Source: Streptomyces sp. NRRL F-6131 (GTDB taxonomy: Bacteria > Actinomycetota > Actinomycetes > Streptomycetales > Streptomycetaceae). Taken from it: 23,369 nt of DNA. Below, one piece after another: positions 17,570-23,369 of the stretch. The stretch is taken from the NCBI GenBank assembly GCA_000719695.1, contig JOHN01000091.1, positions 1 to 23,369 of the forward strand, in the 5' to 3' direction. The first letter of the stretch is position 1. Every line of letters begins with the position of its first letter. The notes under the pieces are model-generated. The model searched no databases. It was not told the origin of the DNA and saw only the letters and a program-made list of their open reading frames with translations. The position numbers and the translations under genes were made by a program.

Positions 17570-19120
17570 ATGCCTCGACGCCGTGCCCTGTCCGCACGCC
17601 CCGCCGCACCTCCCGCCGCCACCGTGCCCGCCCTCCTGCGCGCCGTGCCCTGGCGCCACGACCTCCCCGCCTCGCTGGTGGTCTTCCTGGTCGCCCTCCC
17701 GCTCTGCGTCGGCGTCGCCGTCGCCTCGGGCGTGCCCGCCGAACTCGGCCTGGTCACCGGCATCGTCGGCGGCCTCGTGGTCGGCGCGCTGCCCGGCAGC
17801 ACCCTCCAGGTCAGCGGCCCCGCCGCCGGCCTGACCGTCCTCGTCCACGAAGCCGTCCAGCAGTACGGCGTGGGCGCCCTCGGCGTCCTGGTGCTGCTCA
17901 CCGGCCTGCTCCAACTCGCCATGGGAGCCCTCCGGTTGGGCCGCTGGTTCCGCGCCATGTCGGCCTCCGTGGTGCACGGCATGCTGGCCGGCATCGGCCT
18001 CACCCTGCTGCTCGGCCAGCTCTACGCGCTCGCCGACCGCCGCGGCCCCGGCACCGGACCGGAGAAGATCGCCGGTCTGCCGGCCCTGCTGCGCGACGTC
18101 GTCTCCGGTGCTGCCGACCGCGGGGCCCTGGCGCTCGGCGCGGCCACCCTGCTGGTGCTGGTCGGCTGGAAGCACCTGCCGTCCCGGCTCGCCCGGGCCG
18201 TGCCCGGCCCGTTGGGCGCCGTCGGCCTGGCCGCCGCCGTGACCGCCCTCGCCGACCTGCCGGTGGCCCGGGTCGAGGTGGCCGGTCTGCTCGACGTCGT
18301 CCACCTGCCCGACCACGCCGCGCTCGGCGCGCTGGCCACCACGGCCGGCGCCGGCACCGTGCTCGCCTTCACCCTGATCGCCTCCGCCGAGACGCTGTTC
18401 AGCGCGGCCGCCGTCGACCGGATGCACCACGGTCCGCGCACCGACTACGACCGCGAACTCACCGCCCAGGGCATCGGCAACACGCTCTGCGGCCTGCTCG
18501 GCGCCCTGCCGATGACGGCCGTGATCGTCCGCAGCGCGACCAACGTCCGGGCGGGTGCCCGGACCAAGGCCTCCCGGGTCCTGCACGGCGGCTGGCTCCT
18601 GCTGTTCACCGCCCTGCTGCCGGGCGCGCTCGGCCTCGTCCCGCTGACCGCACTGGCGGCCGTCCTGGTGCACGCGGGTGCCAAACTCGTCCCGCTCCGC
18701 CGGATCGCCGCGCTCTGTCGCGACCACCGGGGGGAGGCGGCGGTGCTGGTCGTGACCGCCGTCTCGATCATCACCACCGACCTCTTCGAAGGAGTGCTGA
18801 TCGGCATCGGCCTGGCCGTGGTCAAGTCGGCCTGGCAGACCTCCCACCTCCAGATCGGCGTGGAGGAGCGGCCCGCCCCCGGCGGCGAGGAGGCGCTCCT
18901 GCGGGTCCGGCTGACCGGCAACGCCACCTTCCTGCGGCTGCCCCGGCTGCTCGACACCCTCGAACGCCTCCCCGCGGACCGGCCGGTCGAGCTCGACTGG
19001 TCCGGGCTGCGCCACCTGGACCACGCCTGCACCGTCGCGCTCACCACCTGGGCGGCGCAGCACCGGGCCCGCAGCTCCGCCCCGCTGGCGGTCGAGCCGC
19101 CGCTGCCGACCGTCGTCTGA
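17570..19120 (+). CDS. SulP family inorganic anion transporter with STAS domain
   Basis: A 516-residue inner-membrane transporter. The N-terminal cytoplasmic segment ends in [20 protein letters not shown], typical of SulP. About ten to twelve hydrophobic helices span 35-400, including the substrate-site region [14 protein letters not shown] and [14 protein letters not shown], then [21 protein letters not shown] short STAS domain (about 415-516) ends the protein, as in SLC26/SulP carriers. Substrates in the family are sulfate, bicarbonate or other anions; no carbonic anhydrase is fused or adjacent, so the substrate is open. ATG 17570 has AAGGA 8 nt upstream; the frame is open to 17480, but the extra residues look unlike the family. 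Confidence 0.95.
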   Translation: MPRRRALSARPAAPPAATVPALLRAVPWRHDLPASLVVFLVALPLCVGVAVASGVPAELGLVTGIVGGLVVGALPGSTLQVSGPAAGLTVLVHEAVQQYGVGALGVLVLLTGLLQLAMGALRLGRWFRAMSASVVHGMLAGIGLTLLLGQLYALADRRGPGTGPEKIAGLPALLRDVVSGAADRGALALGAATLLVLVGWKHLPSRLARAVPGPLGAVGLAAAVTALADLPVARVEVAGLLDVVHLPDHAALGALATTAGAGTVLAFTLIASAETLFSAAAVDRMHHGPRTDYDRELTAQGIGNTLCGLLGALPMTAVIVRSATNVRAGARTKASRVLHGGWLLLFTALLPGALGLVPLTALAAVLVHAGAKLVPLRRIAALCRDHRGEAAVLVVTAVSIITTDLFEGVLIGIGLAVVKSAWQTSHLQIGVEERPAPGGEEALLRVRLTGNATFLRLPRLLDTLERLPADRPVELDWSGLRHLDHACTVALTTWAAQHRARSSAPLAVEPPLPTVV

Positions 19121-19191
19121 CCGGCTCGTTAGCCTGGTCACCGAGGGCCGTGGCCGGACCGGTGCCGCGGCGCGAGGGAGGAGACACCGCT

Positions 19192-19488
19192 GTGATCGCT
19201 GCCTTTTCGGTCACCCCGCTGGGGGTCGGCGAGGACGTCGGGGAGGCGGTCGCCGCCGCCGTCCGGGTGGTCCGCGCGAGCGGGCTGCCGAACCGCACGG
19301 ACGCGATGTTCACCAGCATCGAGGGGGAGTGGGACGAGGTGATGCCGGTCGTCCGGGAGGCGATCGAGGCGGTCAAGGCCTACAGCGGCCGGGTCAGCAC
19401 CGTCATCAAGATCGACGACCGGGCCGGGGTGACCGACGGCCTCACCAGCAAGGTCGCCACGGTGGAGCGCCACCTCGCCGAGGGCTGA
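19192..19488 (+). CDS. MTH1187-family thiamine-binding protein
   Basis: A 98-residue ferredoxin-like-fold protein of the MTH1187/YkoF type. Family features are [17 protein letters not shown] at the start, [20 protein letters not shown] in the middle and [11 protein letters not shown] near the end. Members bind thiamine or its precursor and usually form oligomers; the physiological role is not established. The start is GTG 19192, with GGAGGA 9 nt upstream. It follows the SulP gene by 71 bp in the same direction and is closed by a hairpin, so cotranscription is possible but unproven. No thiamine-pathway genes and no TPP riboswitch are seen nearby. Confidence 0.93.
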   Translation: MIAAFSVTPLGVGEDVGEAVAAAVRVVRASGLPNRTDAMFTSIEGEWDEVMPVVREAIEAVKAYSGRVSTVIKIDDRAGVTDGLTSKVATVERHLAEG

Positions 19489-19506
19489 ACGGGCTGAACC
19501 CCGGGG

Positions 19507-19536
19507 CCGGCCCGACCCTTCGCGGGGTCGGGCCGG
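19507..19536 (+). terminator. Terminator after the thiamine-binding protein gene
   Basis: Perfect 12-bp arms CCGGCCCGACCC / GGGTCGGGCCGG with a TTCGCG loop, 18 nt past the stop. Confidence 0.8.
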
Positions 19537-19607
19537 TCGCCGGCGGGGTAGGTGCTCGCCGCGGGGTCGGGCCGTCTCGGCTCCCCTCCTTTCTCGAACA
19601 ATCTTTC

Positions 19608-19637
19608 TTGACCGATCGATCTGGAATCGACTACCTT
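19608..19637 (+). promoter_or_regulatory. Leaderless promoter and likely autoregulatory site of tetR
   Basis: TTGACC (19608-19613), 18-nt spacer, TACCTT (19632-19637), then 6 nt to the ATG at 19644, with no ribosome site. The -35 begins the sequence TTGACCGATCGATC, which contains a GATCGATC palindrome and shares TTGACCG-N-TCG with the site before the dehydrogenase gene. Confidence 0.65.
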
Positions 19638-19643
19638 TCAGAC

Positions 19644-20234
19644 ATGGCACGGACCAAGGAATTCGACCCCGACGCGGCACTCCAGTCGGCCCTGGAGCTG
19701 TTCTGGCGGCGCGGCTACGAGGCCACCTCGATGGCCGACCTGGTCGAGCACCTCGGCATCGCCCGCGCCAGCGTCTACGCCACCTTCGGCAGCAAGCGCG
19801 AGCTCTACCTGCGGGCGCTGGAGCGGTACGGCCAGCAGCAGCAACCGGTCCTGCTGGCCGAGCTGTCGCAGCCGGGTCCGGTCCTGCCGGCCGTCCGCGC
19901 GCTGGTCCGCCGGTTCGCCGGCGAGTCCGCCGAGGACGGTGCGGGCGGCCCGCGCCGGGGCTGTTTCGTCACCAACACGGCGGTCGAGCTGGCCCCGCAC
20001 GACCAGGACGCCGCCCGCCGGGTGGAGTCCAGCCTGCTCCACCTGGAGACGGTGCTCACCGCCGCCCTGGTCCGGGCCCGCGCCCAGGGCGAGCTGCCCG
20101 AGGGGCGCGACCCGCAGGCGCTGGCCCGGATGCTGCTGGTGCTGTTCCAGGGCATGCGGGTGATCGGCAAGGCCGGCGACGGCTCGGCCCGCCTGCGGGA
20201 CGCCGCCGACCAGGCCCTCGCCCTGCTGGACTGA
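19644..20234 (+). CDS. TetR family transcriptional regulator
   Basis: A 196-residue repressor. Residues 10-55 are the TetR helix-turn-helix: ALELFWRRGYEATSMADLVEHLGIARASVYATFGSK, read in overlapping parts, with the recognition helix at about 37-46. The C-terminal ligand domain includes RRGCFVTNTAVELAPHDQ, typical of the subgroup regulating small-molecule or aldehyde-responsive dehydrogenases and efflux. ATG 19644 is the natural start of the family sequence and fits a leaderless promoter. The short-chain dehydrogenase follows 91 bp downstream with a related operator, so the regulator probably represses itself and that gene. Confidence 0.94.
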   Translation: MARTKEFDPDAALQSALELFWRRGYEATSMADLVEHLGIARASVYATFGSKRELYLRALERYGQQQQPVLLAELSQPGPVLPAVRALVRRFAGESAEDGAGGPRRGCFVTNTAVELAPHDQDAARRVESSLLHLETVLTAALVRARAQGELPEGRDPQALARMLLVLFQGMRVIGKAGDGSARLRDAADQALALLD

Positions 20235-20250
20235 CCGGCTCCGCCCGCCC

Positions 20251-20271
20251 CGGCTTCCGCCGCATTTTTTT
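20251..20271 (+). terminator. Weak hairpin with T run after tetR
   Basis: CGGC-TTCC-GCCG (20251-20262), then CA and seven T (20265-20271), a rare T run in this DNA. The stem is only 4 bp, so termination would be partial. The T run could instead serve the promoter of the next gene. Confidence 0.35.
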
Positions 20272-20281
20272 GCCCAGATAC

Positions 20282-20303
20282 TGAACCGAACGGTCAATAT
20301 AGA
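20282..20303 (+). promoter_or_regulatory. TetR-type operator and -10 box of the dehydrogenase gene
   Basis: 20282-20297 reads on the reverse strand TTGACCGTTCGGTTCA, a dyad with core ACCG-N2-CGGT. It is followed at once by a TATAGA -10 (20298-20303). It shares TTGACCG-N-TCG with the tetR promoter. Confidence 0.55.
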
Positions 20304-20325
20304 CCCTCGATCGAGGAGTGCCCGC

Positions 20326-21096
20326 ATGACCCGCAGCACCGCCCGCTTCACCGGCAAGTCCGTCCTGGTCACCGGTGGCGGCAGCGGCATCGGCCGAGCC
20401 GTCGCCCTCGCCTTCGCCCGGGAGGGCGCCCGCGTCGCCGTCGCCGGTCGCACGGCGAGCGCGCTCGCCGAGACCGTCGCGCTGATCGCGCAGGAGGGCG
20501 GCACCGCCGTCGCCGTGGTGGGCTCGGTGTCCGACTCCGCGGACGCCGCCCGCCTCGTCCGCGAGACCGTCGAACACCTGGGCGCGCTCGACGTCGCGGT
20601 GAACAACGCCGGCGTCCTCGGGGGCATCGGACCGATCGCCGACGTCGACGAGGAGGAGTGGCGGCGGGTCGTCGACATCAACCTCAACGGCACCTGGTAC
20701 GCGATGAAGCACCAGATCGCCCACCTGCGGGCCCACGGCGGCGGGGCGATCGTCAACATCTCCTCGAACCTGGGCACCCACATGCGGCTGGAGAACCTCG
20801 GCGCCTACGCCGTCTCCAAGGCCGCCGTCGCGACCCTCACCCGCAGCGCCGCCCGCGACCACATCGCCGACGGCGTGCGGATCAACTCGGTCAGCCCGGG
20901 CCCGGTCGACACCACCATGTCCTCCCGGCCCGGCGAGAACGCCTCCGACAAGGCGGACCGGATGAAGGGCGACGTCCCGGTCGGCCGGGCCGGCGCCGTC
21001 GAGGAGGTCGCCGCCGCGGTCCTGCACCTCGCCTCGGAGGAGTCGGCGTTCACCGTCGGTGCCGACCTCGTCCTGGACGGCGGCATCACCGCCTGA
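20326..21096 (+). CDS. Short-chain dehydrogenase/reductase (SDR)
   Basis: A 256-residue classical SDR using NAD(P)H on an unknown alcohol or ketone. It has the Rossmann motif TGGGSGIG (16-23) and NNAG (93-96). The catalytic residues are S146/S147 in NISSNLG and Y161/K165 in YAVSK, and the PGPVDT motif is 191-196. R42 after the second strand favours NADPH. The C-terminal phrase GADLVLDGG is typical. ATG 20326 has GAGGAG 7 nt upstream. It is preceded by a TetR gene with a matching operator, an arrangement in which the SDR substrate or a relative is often the inducer. A GC hairpin closes the unit against the convergent xre gene. Confidence 0.95.
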   Translation: MTRSTARFTGKSVLVTGGGSGIGRAVALAFAREGARVAVAGRTASALAETVALIAQEGGTAVAVVGSVSDSADAARLVRETVEHLGALDVAVNNAGVLGGIGPIADVDEEEWRRVVDINLNGTWYAMKHQIAHLRAHGGGAIVNISSNLGTHMRLENLGAYAVSKAAVATLTRSAARDHIADGVRINSVSPGPVDTTMSSRPGENASDKADRMKGDVPVGRAGAVEEVAAAVLHLASEESAFTVGADLVLDGGITA

Positions 21097-21114
21097 ACCG
21101 GCCGCCCCTCAGCC

Positions 21115-21142
21115 CCGGGGCCGGCCCCCCACCCGGCCCCGG
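21115..21142. terminator. Terminator between SDR and xre genes
   Basis: Perfect 10-bp arms CCGGGGCCGG / CCGGCCCCGG with an 8-nt loop, lying between the convergent stops at 21096 and 21202. Confidence 0.7.
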
Positions 21143-21201
21143 CCCCCCATCCGGCCCGGCCCCGTTCGTCCGGTCGGCGTCGCCGTTCCCGCGCGGGGCG
21201 G

Positions 21202-21471
21202 TCAGGCCGAGAGGGCTTCGCCCTCGGCCGGCGGCTCGCAGGCGGCGGCGAGCTCGTCCATCGAGAGCCCGAGCGCGTACGCCAGCGCCGCGACGGTGAA
21301 GAACGAAGGCGTCGGGGCGCGCCCGGTCTCGATCTTGCGCAGCGTCTCGGCGGACACACCCGCCGCCGCCGCCACCTCCACCATGCTGCGCTCGCCCCGC
21401 GCCTCGCGCAGCAGCGCACCGAAGCGCTCGCCGCGCTCGCGTTCCCCGGGGGTCAGCGGAGTCCTCACCAT
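21202..21471 (-). CDS. XRE family helix-turn-helix regulator
   Basis: An 89-residue DNA-binding protein made almost wholly of one Cro/C1-type HTH. Helices run from about residue 14; the HTH core is VEVAAAAGVSAETLRKIETG (31-50), then the usual LGLSMDELAAA ending. There is no effector domain. The ATG at 21471 lacks a normally spaced ribosome site, but TACCAT stands 7 nt upstream, suggesting a leaderless mRNA. It is divergent from map, with 87 bp between starts and a perfect 10-bp palindrome in the gap. Regulation of itself and map is inferred. Confidence 0.9.
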   Translation of the reverse strand: MVRTPLTPGERERGERFGALLREARGERSMVEVAAAAGVSAETLRKIETGRAPTPSFFTVAALAYALGLSMDELAAACEPPAEGEALSA

Positions 21472-21478
21472 GCCCCCG

Positions 21479-21528
21479 ATGGTAGGCCAGCCCCTCCACC
21501 CGAGCGACCGTGATAGAAATACCGGTAT
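21479..21528. promoter_or_regulatory. Divergent xre/map control region
   Basis: 21484-21479 (leftward) is TACCAT, the xre -10. 21519-21528 is the perfect palindrome ATACCGGTAT in AT-rich surroundings, a good XRE operator candidate. Rightward, TATAAG at 21526-21531 overlaps the palindrome and may be the map -10, so binding there would repress map. Confidence 0.5.
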
Positions 21529-21558
21529 AAGAATTGGAGCGATGCCCGGAGGGGTCCC

Positions 21559-22326
21559 ATGGTGGAGTTCAAGTCGGAGGCGGCGCTGGCCGCGATGCGC
21601 GAGTCGGGGCGGGTGGTCGCCACCGCGCTGGCGGAGGCGGAACGGGCCGCCGGCGTCGGCGTCAGCCTGCTGGAGCTGGACGAGGTGGCCCGCGAGGTGC
21701 TGCGGAAGGCGGGCGCGACCTCACCCTTCCTCGGCTACCGGTCGTCCTTCGCCCCCGTCCCGTTCCCGGCGGTGATCTGCGCCTCCGTCAACGACGCCGT
21801 GGTGCACGGCATCCCGAACGGCTACCGGCTGCGCGACGGGGACCTCGTGAGCATCGACTGCGGCGCCGTCCTGGACGGCTGGGCGGGCGACGCCGCCGTC
21901 AGCTTCACCGTCGGCACGCCCCGCCCCGAGGACGTGCGGCTGATCGACACCGCCCGCCGGGCCCTGGCGGCCGGGATCGCGGCGGCCGTGGTCGGCCACC
22001 GGACCGGTGACATCGCCCACGCCGTCGGCACCGTCGCCCGCGGCGCGCGCTACGGACTGCTGGAAGGGTACGGCGGCCACGGCATCGGCCGCCGGATGCA
22101 CGAGGACCCGCACCTCCCCAACGAGGGCCGCCCCGGCCGCGGCTTCCCCCTCGAGCCCGGCCTGGTCCTCGCGATCGAACCGATGCTCATCGCCGGCGGC
22201 ACCGACGGCCACACCACCGACCCCGACGGCTGGACCCTGCGCACCACCGACGGCACCCGCGCCGCCCACGTCGAACACACCGTCGCCATCACCGAGGCCG
22301 GACCCCGCATCCTCACCCTGCCCTGA
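21559..22326 (+). CDS. map: Type I methionine aminopeptidase
   Basis: A 255-residue cytoplasmic metalloenzyme that removes the initiator methionine from new proteins. The five metal ligands expected from E. coli MetAP are all present at matching spacing: D100 and D111 (SIDCGAVLDGWAGD), H174 (GGHGIGRRMHE), E207 (AIEPM) and E239 (HVEHTVAI). H83 in VVHGIPN is the substrate-binding histidine. There is no N-terminal SH3-like or zinc extension. ATG 21559 has GGAGG 6 nt upstream. Streptomycetes usually carry another map in the ribosomal protein region, so this would be an accessory copy (inference). The divergent XRE gene suggests conditional expression. Confidence 0.96.
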   Translation: MVEFKSEAALAAMRESGRVVATALAEAERAAGVGVSLLELDEVAREVLRKAGATSPFLGYRSSFAPVPFPAVICASVNDAVVHGIPNGYRLRDGDLVSIDCGAVLDGWAGDAAVSFTVGTPRPEDVRLIDTARRALAAGIAAAVVGHRTGDIAHAVGTVARGARYGLLEGYGGHGIGRRMHEDPHLPNEGRPGRGFPLEPGLVLAIEPMLIAGGTDGHTTDPDGWTLRTTDGTRAAHVEHTVAITEAGPRILTLP

Positions 22327-22408
22327 GCCAGCCCCCCGCGCGCGTCGCGGCCGTACGCTCCCCCGAGCAGCTACGCCGCCGAGTACCAGACCTGGGCGGC
22401 GAGCCGCG

Positions 22409-23185
22409 ACCCTCAACGGCACCGCAGGGGTCGGCAGCACCACCTACGATCCCTTCGGCGAGCCCGTCGCCCAGAGCGGCACACGATCCAGCTTCGGCTA
22501 CCAGTCCGGCTGGACCGACCCGACCACCGGCGACGTCAACATGCAGGCTCGCCGGTACCGCCCGGGGACCGGCGGCTTCACCTTCCGTGACTCGTGGCAG
22601 CTGAATCCGTCCCCGTCGGTCCAGGCCAACCGTTACACCTACGCCAATGCCAGTCCGCTCAACGGTGTGGACCCATCGGGACACGAGAACATCTCGCACT
22701 GTGGCTGCGGAGGACCGGCGGCCGTTGCCTCGGCAGTCCCTGCGGTCGGCAACAGCGGTGGAATCAATTTCGGAGGCTGCGGGCCGTTCGGCGGCTCCAT
22801 CGTCATCCGGCCGGGCGTGAATCCTGCTCCCGCCGCCGCGCAGCCCGCCGCCCCGTACGCGCCCAACGTTGCGGGCCATCGCGCCCTCGGAACGAACACC
22901 GCGGCCATGCCGGGTATGCCGGTGGCGGGCGCCAACGTGGCGGGGCTGGGCGGTTACGGCAGCACGAGCAGCGCATCGAGCAGTTCAAGGTACGGCGACA
23001 TCAACCAGGAGAAGCAGGAAGCACCCGACCGGCGTCGCCGGAATCCCGGCGGTCTCTCCCACACCCGCGTAGCCAGGGCTCGTCCAATGCTCCCGCATCG
23101 ACAGCATTCCGATCGGCGAGGTGTCCCTTTGGGGAATGGAAAGCCCCAGGTTTCTGAACTGGCGCGAAGAGATCCGGTTGTTTGA
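22409..23185 (+). pseudogene. 5'-truncated RHS-repeat protein remnant
   Basis: The frame enters mid-protein, with no start codon or ribosome site. It reads STTYDPFGEPVAQSGT, FGYQSGWTDPTTGDV, QARRYRPGTGGFTFRDSW and NRYTYANASPLNGVDPSGH, the end of an RHS-associated core. The complete protein would be far longer, with many YD repeats. After the DPSG boundary comes a variable tail: a Cys/Gly-rich part (HCGCGG, GGCGPFGGS), a Pro/Ala/Gly segment, then an Arg-rich end that looks frameshifted. RHS proteins deliver C-terminal toxins; no toxin domain is recognised here. The join with unrelated sequence lies at about 22400-22410, 80 bp past map. The frame formally continues upstream into map in another frame, but that part is shadow. 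Confidence 0.75.
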
Positions 23186-23231
23186 TTCGGGAATCAGTCC
23201 GTGGACTGGGCGGCCGATTCCTTCTTTCTGA
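23121..23231 (+). other. Short frame with protein-like sequence after the RHS remnant
   Basis: In the frame shifted relative to the RHS tail, GTG 23121 (or ATG 23136) opens a 36-residue reading: VSLWGMESPRFLNW, then REEIRLFDSGISPWTGRPIP, ending at TGA 23231. Its composition (Trp, Phe, Ile, Glu) is unlike GC-driven noise. It may be the frameshifted true end of the RHS toxin region or the remnant of another gene. No ribosome site is evident. Confidence 0.35.
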
Positions 23232-23278
23232 TATCTCCCGGCTTGGAACGACTTTCTTGAGGATTGCGCAAGGGTGCA

Positions 23279-23310
23279 CGGCCGGGCCGCCGATGTCTGT
23301 GGCCCGGCCG
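23279..23310 (+). terminator. Hairpin closing the RHS remnant region
   Basis: Perfect 10-bp arms CGGCCGGGCC / GGCCCGGCCG with a 12-nt loop, 48 bp past the short frame. The last 59 bp of the window hold nothing recognisable. Confidence 0.65.
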
Positions 23311-23369
23311 AGGCGGGACCGTTGGGTCGGGTGGCGGGGGCTTTGGACTCTGGGTGGACTGGGAGGGGG

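Noticed and set aside
17164..17570. Possible small gene starting [12 protein letters not shown] upstream of SulP
   Set aside because: It has no stop before running well into the transporter, no clear ribosome site, and the reading soon becomes low-complexity Arg/Pro/Ala.
16981..19488. 835-codon rightward frame spanning the SulP region and ending with the thiamine-binding protein
   Set aside because: Only its last 98 codons resemble a family. The rest is Arg/Pro-rich and out of frame with the SulP transporter, so the gene is restricted to 19192-19488.

Overview
The window is chromosomal DNA of very high GC content, and almost every codon ends in G or C. It has GTG and TTG starts, several genes that look leaderless (a TANNNT -10 box placed 6-7 nt before the start codon), and a gene set typical of Streptomycetaceae (Streptomyces or Kitasatospora). 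Genus is an inference; there is no rRNA, tRNA, CRISPR or insertion sequence to anchor it.

Layout. 1-109: start of a leftward ABC-transporter ATPase. 337-2565: a large leftward protein joining a coiled coil, an Mrr-type nuclease domain and a TerD stress domain. 2709-3416: a mycothiol-type DinB/maleylpyruvate isomerase-like enzyme, divergent from a DUF2797 zinc protein (3558-4472). 4534-5030: two tiny overlapping leftward CxxC zinc-ribbon proteins. 5159-8549: a leftward sdhCAB operon for a three-subunit diheme succinate dehydrogenase/fumarate reductase, divergent from a LysR regulator (8634-9560) with a T-N11-A palindrome in the shared gap.

9818-12996: a transmembrane Ser/Thr protein kinase followed by a second membrane protein. 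Both end in the same kind of extracytoplasmic two-cysteine domain, and the cytoplasmic tail of the second protein carries six Thr-Val-Arg-Leu motifs. This is the best candidate for an undescribed system here: a kinase and a dedicated membrane partner or substrate. A 16-bp perfect hairpin ends the pair.

13090-16843: a leftward glutathione-peroxidase-like enzyme, a rightward lipoprotein, a leftward PPOX-fold flavin protein and leftward glyoxylate carboligase (gcl). gcl has a clear promoter with two 15-bp IclR-type boxes 21 bp apart. 16963-17569 is a gene-poor stretch. Then, rightward: a SulP anion transporter, an MTH1187-type thiamine-binding protein, and a TetR regulator followed by a short-chain dehydrogenase with related operator sequences before both. 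Finally a leftward XRE regulator is divergent from a methionine aminopeptidase (map), and the window ends in a 5'-truncated RHS protein remnant in visibly AT-richer DNA.

Several regulator-target pairs recur: LysR/sdhCAB, TetR/SDR and XRE/map. In each, a palindrome in the intervening DNA suggests local and self-regulation. Promoter and operator calls rest on reading motifs by eye and are weaker than the gene calls.
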